Of a DNA stretch of 64,000 nt, positions 1 through 12,403 are shown one piece after another (the first letter of the stretch is position 1; each line of letters begins with the position of its first letter). The stretch spans positions 6,148,585-6,212,584 of the forward strand of contig JACDQD010000002.1 of NCBI GenBank assembly GCA_019843655.1, in the 5' to 3' direction. The position numbers and the translations under genes are program-made. The DNA is from Lethocerus indicus (Eukaryota > Arthropoda > Insecta > Hemiptera > Belostomatidae). The notes under the pieces are model-generated. The model was given only the letters and a program-made list of their open reading frames with translations, was not told the DNA's origin and did not search any database.

Positions 1-507
1 TATTTTAACCATTCGGATATTAGCAGGAGCTGTTCTCGGGAACTGAAAACGAGTTTAAAATATTCGGCTTGAACATAACCGCATTTATTGTACAACATTA
101 AATTGTCTTCAATTTTATTTTGAGAAAATATTCTGTAATAACTATTCTGGCTCGTCCCGCTCAATTGTTACATTAAACTGTTAAATAGTAGAGTACTGTC
201 AGTAGCTAAGATACTAGTCGTGTAAGCATGTCTTCTCGATTTAACCAAGCCGCAATAATCAGTGTATATACCGGGCGTTTTATAATATGTTTTGCTGGAC
301 GTCCAACGATTGATTTATACAAATTCAGTGTCACCCTGACACACGAGTCATCGCATGATTCACTTGTCTGACGCATTGAGGAAACCGTTTAACTATTGGG
401 TATTTGAAGACTCGCCTTTTCAAGCGAGTTTTTTTAATTGGAAAGAGTTTTCCCATCCAGTGGAAGCTGTGAGTTAAAGTGCCTATAGTGTTATAGCGCT
501 AACGGCG
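1..507. other. AT-rich non-coding stretch
   Basis: I see no recognisable protein, RNA gene or repeat here. The right part (from about 440) becomes richer in GC and leads into the palindrome and promoter-like block that follows. Confidence 0.5.
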
Positions 508-527
508 GTATACGACCGGTCGTATAC
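508..527. repeat. Perfect 20-bp palindrome
   Basis: GTATACGACCGGTCGTATAC equals its own reverse complement over all 20 bases. It lies directly upstream of the promoter-like block at 523-645. It could be a dimeric transcription-factor site or chance; no family is assigned. Confidence 0.9.
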
Positions 528-645
528 TGGCACCAAGTGCCGCAAGTGGTCAGTGCACCGGCACCGAGTCTCGCGAGCAGTGTAGTGAATCCGAATGGCA
601 AGTGCAAAGTGCAGTGCAAAGTGTGTGTCTGTGCGAGTGAATGAA
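523..645 (+). promoter_or_regulatory. Candidate core promoter and noncoding first exon
   Basis: A TATACT element at 523 lies 29 bases before the A of a TCAGT initiator (550-554). The following sequence is rich in AGTGC/AAGTG repeats, as in many insect 5' leaders, and contains a 21-codon upstream reading frame from 594. GTGAGT at 646-651 could be a splice donor. No downstream + strand coding exon was recognised in the left third, so the target gene is unknown. Only the motif spacing supports this call. Confidence 0.22.
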
Positions 646-945
646 GTGAGTGTAGCATAATTCCTCGGGTTTTTATTGTTAATTTTCCCGATTATCATAT
701 CAATATTGTAAAACAATATTGATCAAGTAATCTCCATCATAATAATTAAGTATATAAATGTAGAAAAGCCCCTAGGCCGGAATGCATGCACGAACCATTA
801 TTTGTATACCGTTCTTCTCCATGTCCTATTTGTATTCGTAGAAAAATAAAGTAATTTGTATCCTGTATCCTCAACACCTGTTGTTACTGAATTGAGTGTT
901 AATCGGTGTAATTGAAATAAAAATGACTGCAGGAAATTGACTCAC

Positions 946-1029
946 CCGTCATGTTAGCAAGGTGTAGGTGCGATCGGAGTGTTGTTCACAGAAGGAGCTA
1001 GACGTACCTAAGGGTTTAAAGATTGTACT
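946..1029 (-). CDS. Candidate first exon, - strand gene
   Basis: On the - strand an initiator-linked leader runs from 1029 to 953 with no earlier ATG. Next come ATG ACG G (952-946) and a GTGAGT donor (GT at 945-944). The coding part would be only seven bases (Met-Thr-, then one base of the next codon, phase 1). The ATG has A at -3. The gene would continue leftward beyond the window. No protein family can be read from so little sequence; the call rests on the TATA/Inr/ATG/donor order. Confidence 0.33.
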
Positions 1030-1063
1030 GAGGGGGAATACCGCAGGCGCGCCGATTAGTATA
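1027..1063 (-). promoter_or_regulatory. Candidate TATA/Inr core promoter
   Basis: Read on the - strand, TATACT begins at 1063 and TCAGT spans 1031-1027, putting the initiator A (1029) 34 bases from the first T. The surrounding block (about 1020-1170) is clearly richer in GC and CpG than its flanks. It would drive the tiny exon at 946-1029. Confidence 0.33.
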
Positions 1064-1382
1064 CTCGGGAGGGGGCGACGGTGGCGCCGCACAGCGGACA
1101 AGCCCGCCGATCCATCGCGACCCACAATGCAGGTCAACGCGGCCTTCGACATCGCATCACCCGTTGATTTTATGCCGCTTCAACATTGACAGCCGAACAG
1201 GGGCGTTGTTTTAATCACAGAAAATGAGACCGGCCCCACTAACACGAGTTTACTGGGCGAGACCATCGGAAACATTTCAACATACCTGACTTAGGGGCGG
1301 GGGAGGGGGCGAGGTTTTGGAATATAATAATTCTAGTCAATATCTGACACTACAGATAGACCTAAGTGCACGCTATTACACT

Positions 1383-1443
1383 GACACTACTGCAGACGGT
1401 GAGAAACAGAAACCGGTCCAGCATTAGACCGATCAGCTCTGAG
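1383..1443. repeat. Degraded core of the foldback-element family
   Basis: The order ACTACTG..GA.GG.GAG....GAAACCGGTC.AGCA..AGACC..CAGC..GAGG matches the terminal core of the intact copies (for example 38282-38348), with scattered substitutions. No partner arm is evident nearby, so this is an old solo arm. Confidence 0.6.
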
Positions 1444-1480
1444 GCAAAAGATCGCAGGTGGCCATTCCGTAACTTACATG

Positions 1481-1539
1481 AGTGCCTCTAGTTATATACC
1501 TTATATATAAGGTGCCTCTAATTATAATTAGAGGCACTA
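1481..1539. repeat. Nested palindromes
   Basis: Positions 1512-1537 form a perfect 26-bp palindrome (GTGCCTCTAATTA and its complement). It overlaps a 16-bp palindrome centred on TATATA (1499-1514), and AGTGCCTCTA at 1481 is inverted at 1530-1539. The whole could fold as a cruciform. No coding or mobile-element signature was seen. Confidence 0.85.
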
Positions 1540-4500
1540 AAGTACTGCTATTACTAACATTTCTAAATAAAGAATGATTAGTAGCTAGGAGAATTTATAT
1601 TAATCTGGATAATCACAAATTTGCAACACCATCTAATACTGTCGTTGACTTTACTATTAATTAATTATTGAATGCGATGTAAGTATAATTTGTTTACTTT
1701 CGTATGGGCGCAAGACTTGTTGCGCAAAGAGTTGTTCACTTTGGTTAGTGAAAATACATTTTATAATTTGATTTGATGTCTCCACGCTTCCAAGCTGAGG
1801 CCAAAAAGAGGTCACCTTGCTGCAGGCATCTGAAGGTCTGAAAAACGGTTCAGACCCCTCTTTAGCCAGTTGGAATAGGACCGCGACATTTTCACTAACC
1901 CCGATGGGACGACTTGTCACGCTGGTGAGTGTCAGGTGAAAAACATTTTCAGATAGCTGCTTCGAGATATTTATCCGGAGGTCTACGAGTATTCGAAATG
2001 CCGCCACGAAAGTCGACCCCCATTCCTTCTTTGGTGCCGGGAGACAGAAGTCGTCGTATGTAACAGTCCAACTTCGGCCTGTGTTCCAGCAATCATCCTC
2101 AAGCAAGTGCCTCGGGGCAATTTAAATACGAATCATTCCTGTTAGCGAGGCATAAGAGGATGGAGTCACGGTCTACTGGAGTGAAGAAAAGGTTATACGC
2201 GCAATTAATGAGCGCAGAGATACATTTATAAAAAATATGATTATTAACTTCCTGTTACATGCTGAAAAGTTTTTTAATTGACTAGCTCCCTTATCTGGCT
2301 TTGCGCGCTTTATTATAATTCGTAAAAACTCAGAATATTTTAATTTAATTTAAAAGCTATTGATATTGAGAGTCGAAGTTTACCTCGAAATTTTCTATTA
2401 CAAATCAGTAATTCAGTAAATCAGTAACAGGCCACAAATATGTTTAAAAAACACGATAACGACAGGATTCAAAAATAAGGTCTATAAAAGGAGTGCTACC
2501 GACGATGGCGAGAAATAGAAACGCGCTTATATTAGGACTTAAAATTCAAATCTGCGTGTAATTTTAGTTCGTTTAAATTATCTACGAGAAATGCAAGAAT
2601 GTTCTGTTCGAATCGATACTAAAATCACAGAAGGACAAAGTAGTTTAACAATTATAAATCATCAATTCTTTATTGTTAATAAAAAAAAAACTAGTACCCC
2701 TAAAAATTCTTTGAACAACAGCAATTTTTATCTTTATATATGGAATGACCTTCCTTCATATAATTACCGCCTGTGTTCTCAGAGCTTTAATGTGCATTAT
2801 ACGGCCCAGTGGTCCTTATAATGTCCTATATAACGTCTTTCAATATTGAATTTAACTGTTTTTCATACGAATTGTTGTCCGAATTCCGTAATGGCGACGG
2901 AAGAATTTCGCGTCGGGAATCGTCCGCTGTCGGACTAATAAGGTAGGTAGGGATCGGAAACGAAGGCCAAAGTCGCTATCAACTGGCCTAAGTTGAAACC
3001 TGTGTGAAAATAAAACTGCTAATGACCACAGACCGACCGCCAACCACCAATCACCAACTGGTAGAGGTCAACCGACATCGGACAAATTAATCTTTATTTA
3101 CGAACACAGTCGTACATTATTCAATTTGCGAGTCGTTAGGCTAAATCGATTGTCCCCGCCGATTAATTTGGGATGTCGAAAGTCGTGAATAATTTTTCGA
3201 CTGAAAACATTCATTGTTTTTAATTTTCGAGTCGTCCTAAACGTCCCAACTACATTTCCAGTGTTCAGCACTAAGTTTAAGTTTTTAGCAGGAAAATAAA
3301 TGCTGAGATAACAGGTTTTAAAATTGAAATATTAACGTCGTTTACTCCTCAGAGATATTCAGTTTATATGTTCCTAGTCTGTCTGGCATTAAAATTAGAA
3401 AATTTTAATGTCCTATTGTAAATTTTTCAGCGTGCCATGACGCAATATATTTCTGTTTTCCCGGCTGGGTATTTTCCTCGGGGCCTCCCTTCCTCCACGG
3501 TACAACAACCTGAATATTTATTCAGAATCAATTTGCATTATATTTCAGTCTTCAACTCCACTGAAATGTTTCGATGTAATTTCATCATAATTCGGGGTTC
3601 ATTTGACTCATATTAAAATCGAAAGTGCCCAAAAGAAATTACTGAAATTAAATAAAGATAATTAGGTACCTCACATGCAATGAAGCTGATTTACTTAGTA
3701 AAGTGGAGGTGATTTACACTTATTTTCGAGTCAACCACGCAACTCTTATTTCAATCGGGCATCGAGATCATTCTTTTTTCATGCGGGCCAAGTTGTTCTA
3801 ACACGTTACTGTTACGTGCTAGACAGTGGACCCGTTTTCTTCATTGCGTGGTGACAGCTTTACTGTTCTCGTCGTATATTCATCATTGTTGCGGTAACTT
3901 TTTGTTGCAAAGACGTAACGCATCAGAACTCCTATTTCGTACATTATGTCTGTCTCGGGACTGATAGGCTGAAGGCCATAAGAGAAAGTGGTCCAAAATG
4001 GTGGAGAGCTGGTGCCAATTCGAATTTTTTTGGCCGAAGGCAAAATAACCTGAAATAACTTTAATCGGACCAAAATTTGTCCTCCCGCTGTTTCAACAGT
4101 CGAGGTCTGTCGGAAGAATTAATCCTCTTTCACGTGATGAAGAGAGAAAAAACCTCATGTTGGAAGTAGGCGTTGGAACGTTCTTTGAGCATGAGACGCT
4201 CAGGTAATTCCCAGAAAGGGCTTTTTCCCAGTGATCCAGTAGGTTTTCCCACTGCGAGGTTTCTTCCACCGCCAGTAGACAACGCGAACTTCATTTTTTC
4301 CAGACAAAACTATGTAGCAGACCATTAGGCCATTCAACCGCTTGCCTTTGGATTTGGTCTCAAATTTCATCTGATGATGGGGATTTTTTCCATTTTTTGA
4401 TGTGTACTGGGCTTTCCGTACGGCGTCTGTACCATACATCTAAAGAAGGGATTTTGTGAGCGGCCACCACCTTTCAGGCAAGGTCTCCTTCTCAGGGAGG

Positions 4501-7500
4501 CGTGTACTATACTTGTGAGGAGTATCGTTTAGTATTATATTTTTTAGTTAATACCTGCTTTATCTATAGGGCCCAGAAAAACCTCTTGTGAGCGGGTTTA
4601 GCGAATGGGTTTTTCTGTATATTCATTCCATTACGTTTGGCGTTACTTAGGCCTACGGTCGGGTGGAGGCAGAAGATCGGAGTTGCGAAATCCTTTTATT
4701 ACTAATACCTCTTAGTTTTTTGCTGACAATGTCAAATAGCAAGGTATGAAATCCGAAAAATGGTCTTAATACCTTCGGAGTGGCCCTTCTGACGCAAACG
4801 CCGAAATGAATAATGCCAGATATGAAATTACAGCCTTCAAGAACGAATTGTAAATTATCTGAGGCAGTTTATATGGGACATTTGGTTTTTTTTTCAAAAC
4901 GTGTACAGAATTCTAAGCATTCATTGTGTAACCGGTCCATAGAGCTACCTCATAGTCGACTATCATGTTCATATAGATATAAAAATAGCGTGCCGACCAG
5001 ACTTTTATAGCGAATAAATAACACGTTAGCTTACTAAACTCGTGTAGTCCTATTGACTGACATTTACGCCCGAAATAAAGCTATATCTTCGTAAGAAATT
5101 GGTTTCGTCACGGGTTAATTTCTTTCTATATTCGGCAGGCGACCAGTTAACGGCAATTACAAAAGCGTTTAATGACTGATCGTTGACCTAAAACCGAGAT
5201 TACCCTGGCCAACAGTAAATGGGAATTGATTTTAAATAACATCTCTACTCTCAAGGTTTCGTAACAGAGGTTCAGTATATATTTATTAATAATTCAGACA
5301 TCATTTTGAAGGCGCACGCAATACCAGATTCGCTTCGGTACGGCGGGCAATAATGTTTCCTGTTCCGGGTACCTACTCGAGGGACACAATAAATTTGGCC
5401 GGCTTTATCTGCTTATCCGCAGAATAATGCAATCAGCATTACGGAATAATCAAAATTAATTCAGTCATCGGATTATGTGCATGTGTTTTCGTATTTCTTA
5501 TCATGAGCACAGCCGTAATTCATTACGATCTTGTGTACACCGATGAGAACAATGTTTATAACTTTAAAATTTGTTGAAATAAATTGAATTAGAATCTGTT
5601 TTCTGTGTGTTTGGTAGGATCCCATTTAAATCTGATTGACAAGGTGAAGTGATTTAAAAGTAGTTCACCGCGACAGATATTGAGCACAACATTACGAAAT
5701 AATCTGCTTCTGTACAGAGCATTCATAATGCATCAATTTATCATTACTATTAAGTATATGACACCCTGAATGAGTCGGGTATTATATTTTGATTACATAA
5801 CATTAAATTTAAATTAAATGCATTACGTGTCTTGCAGTTCAGCTTCATTACATTGAGATGATAATAATAATAATGCCAAACCAGTTTATAAGCTTTTATT
5901 CAAAAAAGACTATTAGAAAAATAGACGTAGAAAAATAAGAATTCATTTGTAAAACATAAATCCATGGAAAGATAAATTACATATATTTCAAAATAAATAA
6001 TAATAAATGAAGGATTATATTAATAATAAAGTTGATTCTTTTAATTGTCTCATATAGGTACAAAAGTATAAAAAATTTAAATGAAAACTGTAATTTTCAC
6101 TGACAATTTTAAATATAAAATCAACTAATAACAAATTGGGCACAAACCAAATGTTTTAGATTTATTTCCTTGGCATGATTTCTACTTGATATGGGCATAA
6201 AATTTGGATGTTTTTGTGCAGAATTAATCTACTTGCTGCTTATATTAACCTTGTGAAACATTTTTTTTCTATTATAAATTTGAGAAAATTCAAATTTTTA
6301 TGAGATTAATTTTTTATGGGATTCACTAATAATAAATTCAAATTGAGCAATTGATCTAAAATACTGAAATAATTTTTTTCCTGGCACTTATTTTCCAGGC
6401 ACTCTGAAATGACTCAGATTAAACTCTTCTGTCACAAATTTTATGAATTCATTTATTTATTTAGTTCCTTGAATTAAAAATTGAAAAATTTAGTAATTAA
6501 TATTATAGAAATGTTTAAATAGTAAATTGTACATAAGCAATTTTGGAATTCAGAGATAATAATTATATCTGGATATAAATATTTAAAGGAGACAATTGTA
6601 AGTAGTTGTGATACTGGCCACGAGATAGCAGCTGTATTCAAATAAGGTCGTGGCTTTTTAACAAGGGCCCAAGATATGACAACACAGGAGGAAAGTATAA
6701 AAGTACGACATTCCTAGAAAATAAAGATAACGCAATGTCCCGTCTAGTATTAAATTAAAATGTGAGAACAATTGAAAGTGGGAATCAGACCTCATCATCT
6801 TCTACTTTTTAGCTCTCTTAATAACTGAGCTCTGAAATTTACACTTTACTATATTGAATATATACCAAATATTTTGATACAATATGCACGAATAAGTAAA
6901 CCATAAGAACTACTTCATGTGAGCTACGAAATTTTCAATATCCACGGTATTTTTGTAATTTGTCATTATTTTGCCACTTACGCACTGGCTCGATTGCATT
7001 ACGATGACACTGTTCCATCGATACTTTTCTGGCACTAACGCACTGTTTTGAATTTCACAACGCGTTTTAATAGTTCAACACGAAGACGACCAACTATTCT
7101 CACAGTCAGTACCGAGACAATTTTAGAAATTGTGTTAATCGGAAGTGCGCTAATAAATATCCGATTAATATTCAATGTCCATTCCAAGGAATAGGTGCGA
7201 TCAGGCCATACCGAATGATCGGAGGGAAACGATCACTGACAGATCTCGTAACAGCGAGTGTTTACCTCGTGATCGGCCGGTCCCATTGGCAGGCCTGCTG
7301 TGTTATTAGCACAGGTACAAGTCCGGTGCCAGCAAATAATTTAAATGTGTCCATTGTTCTCACTAGTCATACTGCTGACTTAGATTTTATTTCCCTAATC
7401 GAATGTTCACACAGCGGCGCGGCCGGCATTGAAAATTAAGTTGGGACGAAGATAAATAGTTCTCGCTATTCGTCCAGCCGGCTGCCTTTCAAATCTCAAT

Positions 7501-7898
7501 ATCATTCTAATAAATTTTTTCATGGTATAAACGTACACGTTTGAAGGGGCAACAATATTTGACCGGAATTCAGAGTGAAATAGCTTTTAAATTTCATAAA
7601 AGAAGTTCGAGTCAATATCTTGTTTAATTTGGTTTTGTTATATATATAGACAGGTAAATACTAAAATAACAAATTAAATACCTCAATAGTTATAATAATC
7701 GATAGTATTATGTGTAAGTTTCTAACTTCCAGGTTAGCTATGGACAGATTTGTACGAGTGATAGTAATTGTAAAAGAACTTCAAATTGCTTTATTTAGAA
7801 TGAATTGTATGTAATGCGATGTAATATAAATGTACTGTGATATATATACACATGACCAGGCACTGTGGCTGGATAAGATGAGATAAATTTCCGTACAA

Positions 7899-8356
7899 TA
7901 GATTTCGTGTGTTTTCTGTCTCCTCTCGCTGGTTTGGTCTTTTGCTAGACCGGTTTCGGCTGCTCACCATCTTCAGTAGCGGTGTTAGTACTGTGGTGGT
8001 TGTCTGTTTGTCGTGTGTATATATACGTGTCTCGTTATTGTGTTTTATGTAGCGCTGTTAGTCACTTTTAGCACTTTGGATGCTTTTTGGGCATCCTCAC
8101 TGCACTGTCACTGTCACTTGTACTGTGGTGGTTGTCGGTTTGTCGTGTGGCACAATACGTGCCTCGTTATTGTGTTTTTGTGGCCACAGTACAACCACCA
8201 CAGTACACGTGACAGTGACAGTGCAGTGAAGTTGCCCAGAAAACATCCGAGCAGCCGAAACCGGTCTAGCAAAGGACCAAACCAGCGAGAGGAGACAGAA
8301 ACACGCGAAATCTACGGTATTCCAACCCCTCGCAGACCAAATAGGTATTTTAAAAT
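7899..8356. mobile_element. Foldback/MITE-like element, copy A
   Basis: Two inverted arms share the family core. The left arm starts at GATTTCGTGTG (7901) and reads CTCTCGCTGGTTTGG, AGACCGGTTTCGGCTGCTC and CATCTTCAGTAGCGG. The right arm is its inverse and ends in GCAGACCAAATAGGTATTTTA. Between them the block TACTGTGGTGGTTGTC..TTTGTCGTGTG occurs twice in tandem (about 7990 and 8128) and once inverted, so this copy has an internal duplication. Open frames across it are by-products of the repeat. No transposase is present, so it is non-autonomous. Confidence 0.85.
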
Positions 8357-11249
8357 AATGTCAGTACAATTACAGTTTCTTATTAATCGAAGGTTTAATT
8401 AACCAATTCTGTACGTCTATAAACAAATAAATTGTTTTAAAAAACCAAGCGATAGTTCGCATATTTAACTTAGAGCGCTATGCGATATGGATTTACCGTG
8501 AGACCACCTGTGTTTTTTTCGGCCTACTAAACACCGAATCAGTTATTAAAGTAAAAAATAAAATGTGTTGCGTTATAGTCGACATGTTTGAGCGAAAATA
8601 CGAACCATAAATATTTACACTGTATTTGCGTTATAACTTTATAGGAAAATTTCAACTCGTCTAAGCCGGTAATCTTCATTTTTTTGAAAAAAGAGATCGC
8701 ATGTTGCGATATGCGATTGACTAGGAATTGTGACTGAACTTCGTGGTTTAATTAGTTCAAATTATTTATACTAGGTTATCGGACAATTATAAAATAAATC
8801 TAAAATTGTATAAAAGGGCATAATGCATTAGTATGCACGTGGTAAATACGAAGTGAAACAAATAGCTGCAACAACAATAGAAACACAGGATTGACAGTTA
8901 TGAAAGGGTTCTTCAGTAGTTATTTATCTCGCTTTATTACTTACGGTTTCGGTTGTTGGATTCTTTTACAAGATCGGATTTCTACCTTATAGGAATTAGT
9001 GAGTAGGCATTCGAGGGGAAACAACAAGAATTGAAGTTAAAACTGAGAATTAAACAGAGCTGCAGATAGAGAGGAGGTTTATAATTTGGGTTGCCGCTTG
9101 TGGAATGAGAAGGCCCGGCCCGGCCCCCCCCACGCTGTAGCTAACTACATGTCGCTCACTACCAGTTAACCTCAGTTCAACCAATTTCGCACGTTCAACG
9201 CGCGCCCCCAACATCAGACGTCGTTCTTGTTTACAGCAATGCCAACCTCTACACAAATCCTCCTTTGAATCTTGCCGATCGAGTCCGATCCGGCTAGAAT
9301 GTACAGTATACATAGAATGTGTCATCACAGTGCCTAAACTGTATGCATCAGCTCAAACGTTCTTGTCTAGGCATTCTCCAAATCGCAGTCTGTTTTAGGC
9401 CACCAACAACACGTCGGACAGACATTTTCTTTCAATCGATTCAATAAATAGAAGACTTATATATAACGGAATATTGTTATTGCTAATCGAATATTAAAGG
9501 CCGTATACAGTACATCGTGGAGTATATTTCGTATCGGAGCTTTGAAATTTACAAATATAATTTACAAAGCCACTTTCACAGATTGACATTAGCGGGCCCT
9601 TTCCTTGCTCCTAACCTATTGACCGTTCGGAGCTCGCGCTCGCACGGCGGACTTCCCAAATATAAGATTTTTTATAAATTTATTTAAAATTGCAAGCTTC
9701 AGAAGAGTCTAAAGGCCGCAGCTAGTTTATTACAAATGAATTGAGGAGAAAACTGCGCTTCCTATTAGCGCCTCCTCGATTATGAAACTTAGGCGAGAAT
9801 AGGCGTCAGAAAAAAGAGCTGACGGTAAATCGAACTAATCTCCCGTCACTTAGAACCCAGAATATAACTCAGAATCGCAGTTTCTTAAATTAAATAAATG
9901 TATACACCGAGTTAGAAATAAATTCAGAGTGTATTCGTGATGATGCGAATATGTGAATGTATACTACTCATACTTAAGGTTTTCATCAGGAATGTTTATT
10001 GAAGGCTAATTATGAACGGTCGTCATCCTTTAAGATCAACTATGGATCATCGCTGTATTCTGTATACACTTTTCCATCATTATATGGAAGTTTCGGTTTT
10101 ATCTGTTGGAATTTCTTATGGAGCCTATGACTATGTAAAATTACCTAGGCGATTACCTGCTAATAGTCATCGATCTATATTGTAATGAGTGTATTGGAGT
10201 TAACGAACTCTGGTCGTAATCAATTCAAATTCGGAAATAGCATAATGTGCGGATGAGACGCATTACGAAATAAATTATGCAGGACTATGGATTCACTGGC
10301 TGCTTACTAACTTCCTTTCCTCTGATCCATGCTCCTTTTCCAGGAACCTGCTCTCATTACGCATGGACATCTGACCACTTGTATTAAGAGCGGCGGCCTC
10401 ACAGCCAATAAACAGAGACCTAAACTGAATTCTAATTCGTTACCGAGTTTAATAGCGCATCTCGTAGTCAATAAAAATGTTACAAGTGAAATGGAATCTG
10501 GTGAGTTATATTTCAACAACCAGTGCACGCATCTCATTTTTGGACTAGAGTATCCGAACAGCCTCAAGGGCGTCTAAGGAGAGGCTCTTCAAATTTTTAG
10601 AACATTGAAGGTTCCTTATTTATTACTCATTGCTCCATTTTCCCGGGGATCAAGGCCGCCTTCAGGGAACGGTCTGTAAGTCAAAGACTAATTAATTGGC
10701 TCTCGTATTAAATGGTCACCAGCTCTGTTGGAAGCGTACATCGTCAGTCCTGTATATTGCACATATACAGACGTTATCTGCACCTGGCTATTGATAATAA
10801 ATTCGGCCATTAACGACCGCGCTAAGTGGTATAAAAATGCAAGCGAGTTGACCGGTCGATCGGAATACGATATTGGGACGACAGTCCGAGTTTGGCCCTC
10901 CGAGCGGCAATGAGTCATGACACATTTCCTTCCATAAGTGGCAATTAGTATTCGTTAGTAAATTATATGAATTTTAAGTCGGACAGCGTTCGAACACTCT
11001 GTTGACCGAACAAGGCACACGAGGGCGAAAAAATATGAGGTTCCGAAATAAGTTATCAAGTAAATTTAGGCACAACAACATAGGGATTATATGGAAGCAC
11101 TGATAGACTGATAGAACTGAATTTATTTATGGAGGATTTAGAGGCGAAAGAGCCGTGTCTCTGTCATCAAATATCATTATTTTTTAAACTGATATTTTCA
11201 TATAAGATATTCATTTGTTGGTCCGCGGGGGCTTGGATTAAGATCGTTC

Positions 11250-11292
11250 CAATGGTTCTTCTGGCTTCTCGCCATCTTAAATAGCATTCTCA
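11250..11292. repeat. Degraded repeat core
   Basis: The segment ending TTCT.GCTTCTCGCCATCTT..ATAGC resembles the family core TTTCGGCTGCTCGCCATCTTCAGTAGC. The upstream half is barely alignable. Confidence 0.4.
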
Positions 11293-12361
11293 AATGATGA
11301 AGCGGTACTGAAGAAGCCGATACATTTGGTTGGGATCTACATTGAGTTAATCTGGGATATCGTCTGTCCTCTTGGGATTTCTGTACAAGGCAAACTGTTG
11401 AATCGCAATTGTCTTTGACATCTTTGAAAACGGAATTTTCTTAACAATTTAGTTTAATTTAGGTGACATACATAATCGCAATGTACACCGCAATTTATAA
11501 TGAGATAATTAAATGTTGACGCCACGTAGTACTGTTCACGTCAATATCAAAGTACTGTTCAATATATTTATTTTTGTTCTCCACGGTTATTTTAAATTAT
11601 CCCGTTCTGCTTCTTATCTTGTAATTATCTGAATCGGATAATAATTTGATTTAGCTAATTCGTCTTACAATATCAGTCTCTTTATACGTTAATGTACGAA
11701 TGAAATCCAGATAAATAAACTGACAAGGCTGTCTAGGGTCCCTGTAGGGATATATTGAACGAATCCGTATATCGTTTGTTATTAAATTTATAAATTATAA
11801 AACGAGTATAAACGAAACTTAACTGAAATTACTTAATAAATATCCCTCTGAACCGTTTTTAGATTGGTTTTCCACCGTGGCGTTTCTATCAGAACACGCA
11901 CGGGCGTTAAGAAAATAACAATTGAGCAAAATAAAAATGCACCACTGCCAATAATTTTTATTGCAGTCTCAGCTGATGAGAAGCCAGAGAAGATATTTCT
12001 TATTTCGAACGTTGCATTATTCAATATTCAAAACCTGGAAGGTATCCAATTTGCTACGTAGCTTGTGGCTTTGGGACCAATGTTCGACCTCCCCGTATAT
12101 TCAATGGGGATATTTTTGAAAATGTTGAATTTTGTGCTAACCGGTAACCGAAACATATCTGAATTGAAACTTTGAATTGAAAATCTCAAAAATATAATAT
12201 AAACACTGTACTTAAAAAACCTGCTACATTTCTGGACTTTAAATAAAAGAATTTCCGCGCGAATAGGCTTGACATGTACGTGATTTAAATAAATCCAGAA
12301 ACACGATTGACAGCCCCTTTCCTTTGCTTTTCATAGACCTCAGTCATAACACAAACTGAAC

Positions 12362-12403
12362 CATACAAACATTCGCCCCGCACTCATGCTGAATGTTCGT
12401 ATG
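12362..12403. repeat. 13-bp stem hairpin
   Basis: CATACAAACATTC (12362-12374) and GAATGTTCGTATG (12391-12403) are inverted repeats with one G.T-type mismatch around a 16-base loop. No terminator or RNA family is recognised. Confidence 0.7.

Larger units (their letters stand above)
1064..7898. other. Long stretch without recognised gene
   Basis: AT-rich sequence with only short, unrecognised open frames; the longest, at 1657-2106 on the - strand, is 149 codons and matches nothing I know. It holds one degraded repeat core (about 1.4 kb) and a nested palindrome (about 1.5 kb). The 5.8-6.6 kb part is especially AT-rich with ATA/ATAATA runs. It may be intron of a - strand gene if the 1.0 kb and 13.6 kb promoters belong together. 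Confidence 0.5.

Noticed and set aside
1657..2106. 149-codon frame on the - strand
   Set aside because: No recognisable domain, no splice or promoter context; a frame of this length is expected a few times by chance in 64 kb.
4200..4439. 79-codon - strand frame with basic and aromatic residues (RVVYWRWKKPRSGKTYW)
   Set aside because: Considered as a transposon-protein piece but no family pattern could be matched and no terminal repeats bracket it.
8013..8402. 129-codon frame in the repeat at 8 kb (and similar frames at 20.0, 22.0, 23.7, 38.2 and 54.0 kb)
   Set aside because: Translations of the foldback arms and interior; the same FRLLAIFSSGVSHF-type peptide recurs because the repeat recurs, not because it is a gene.
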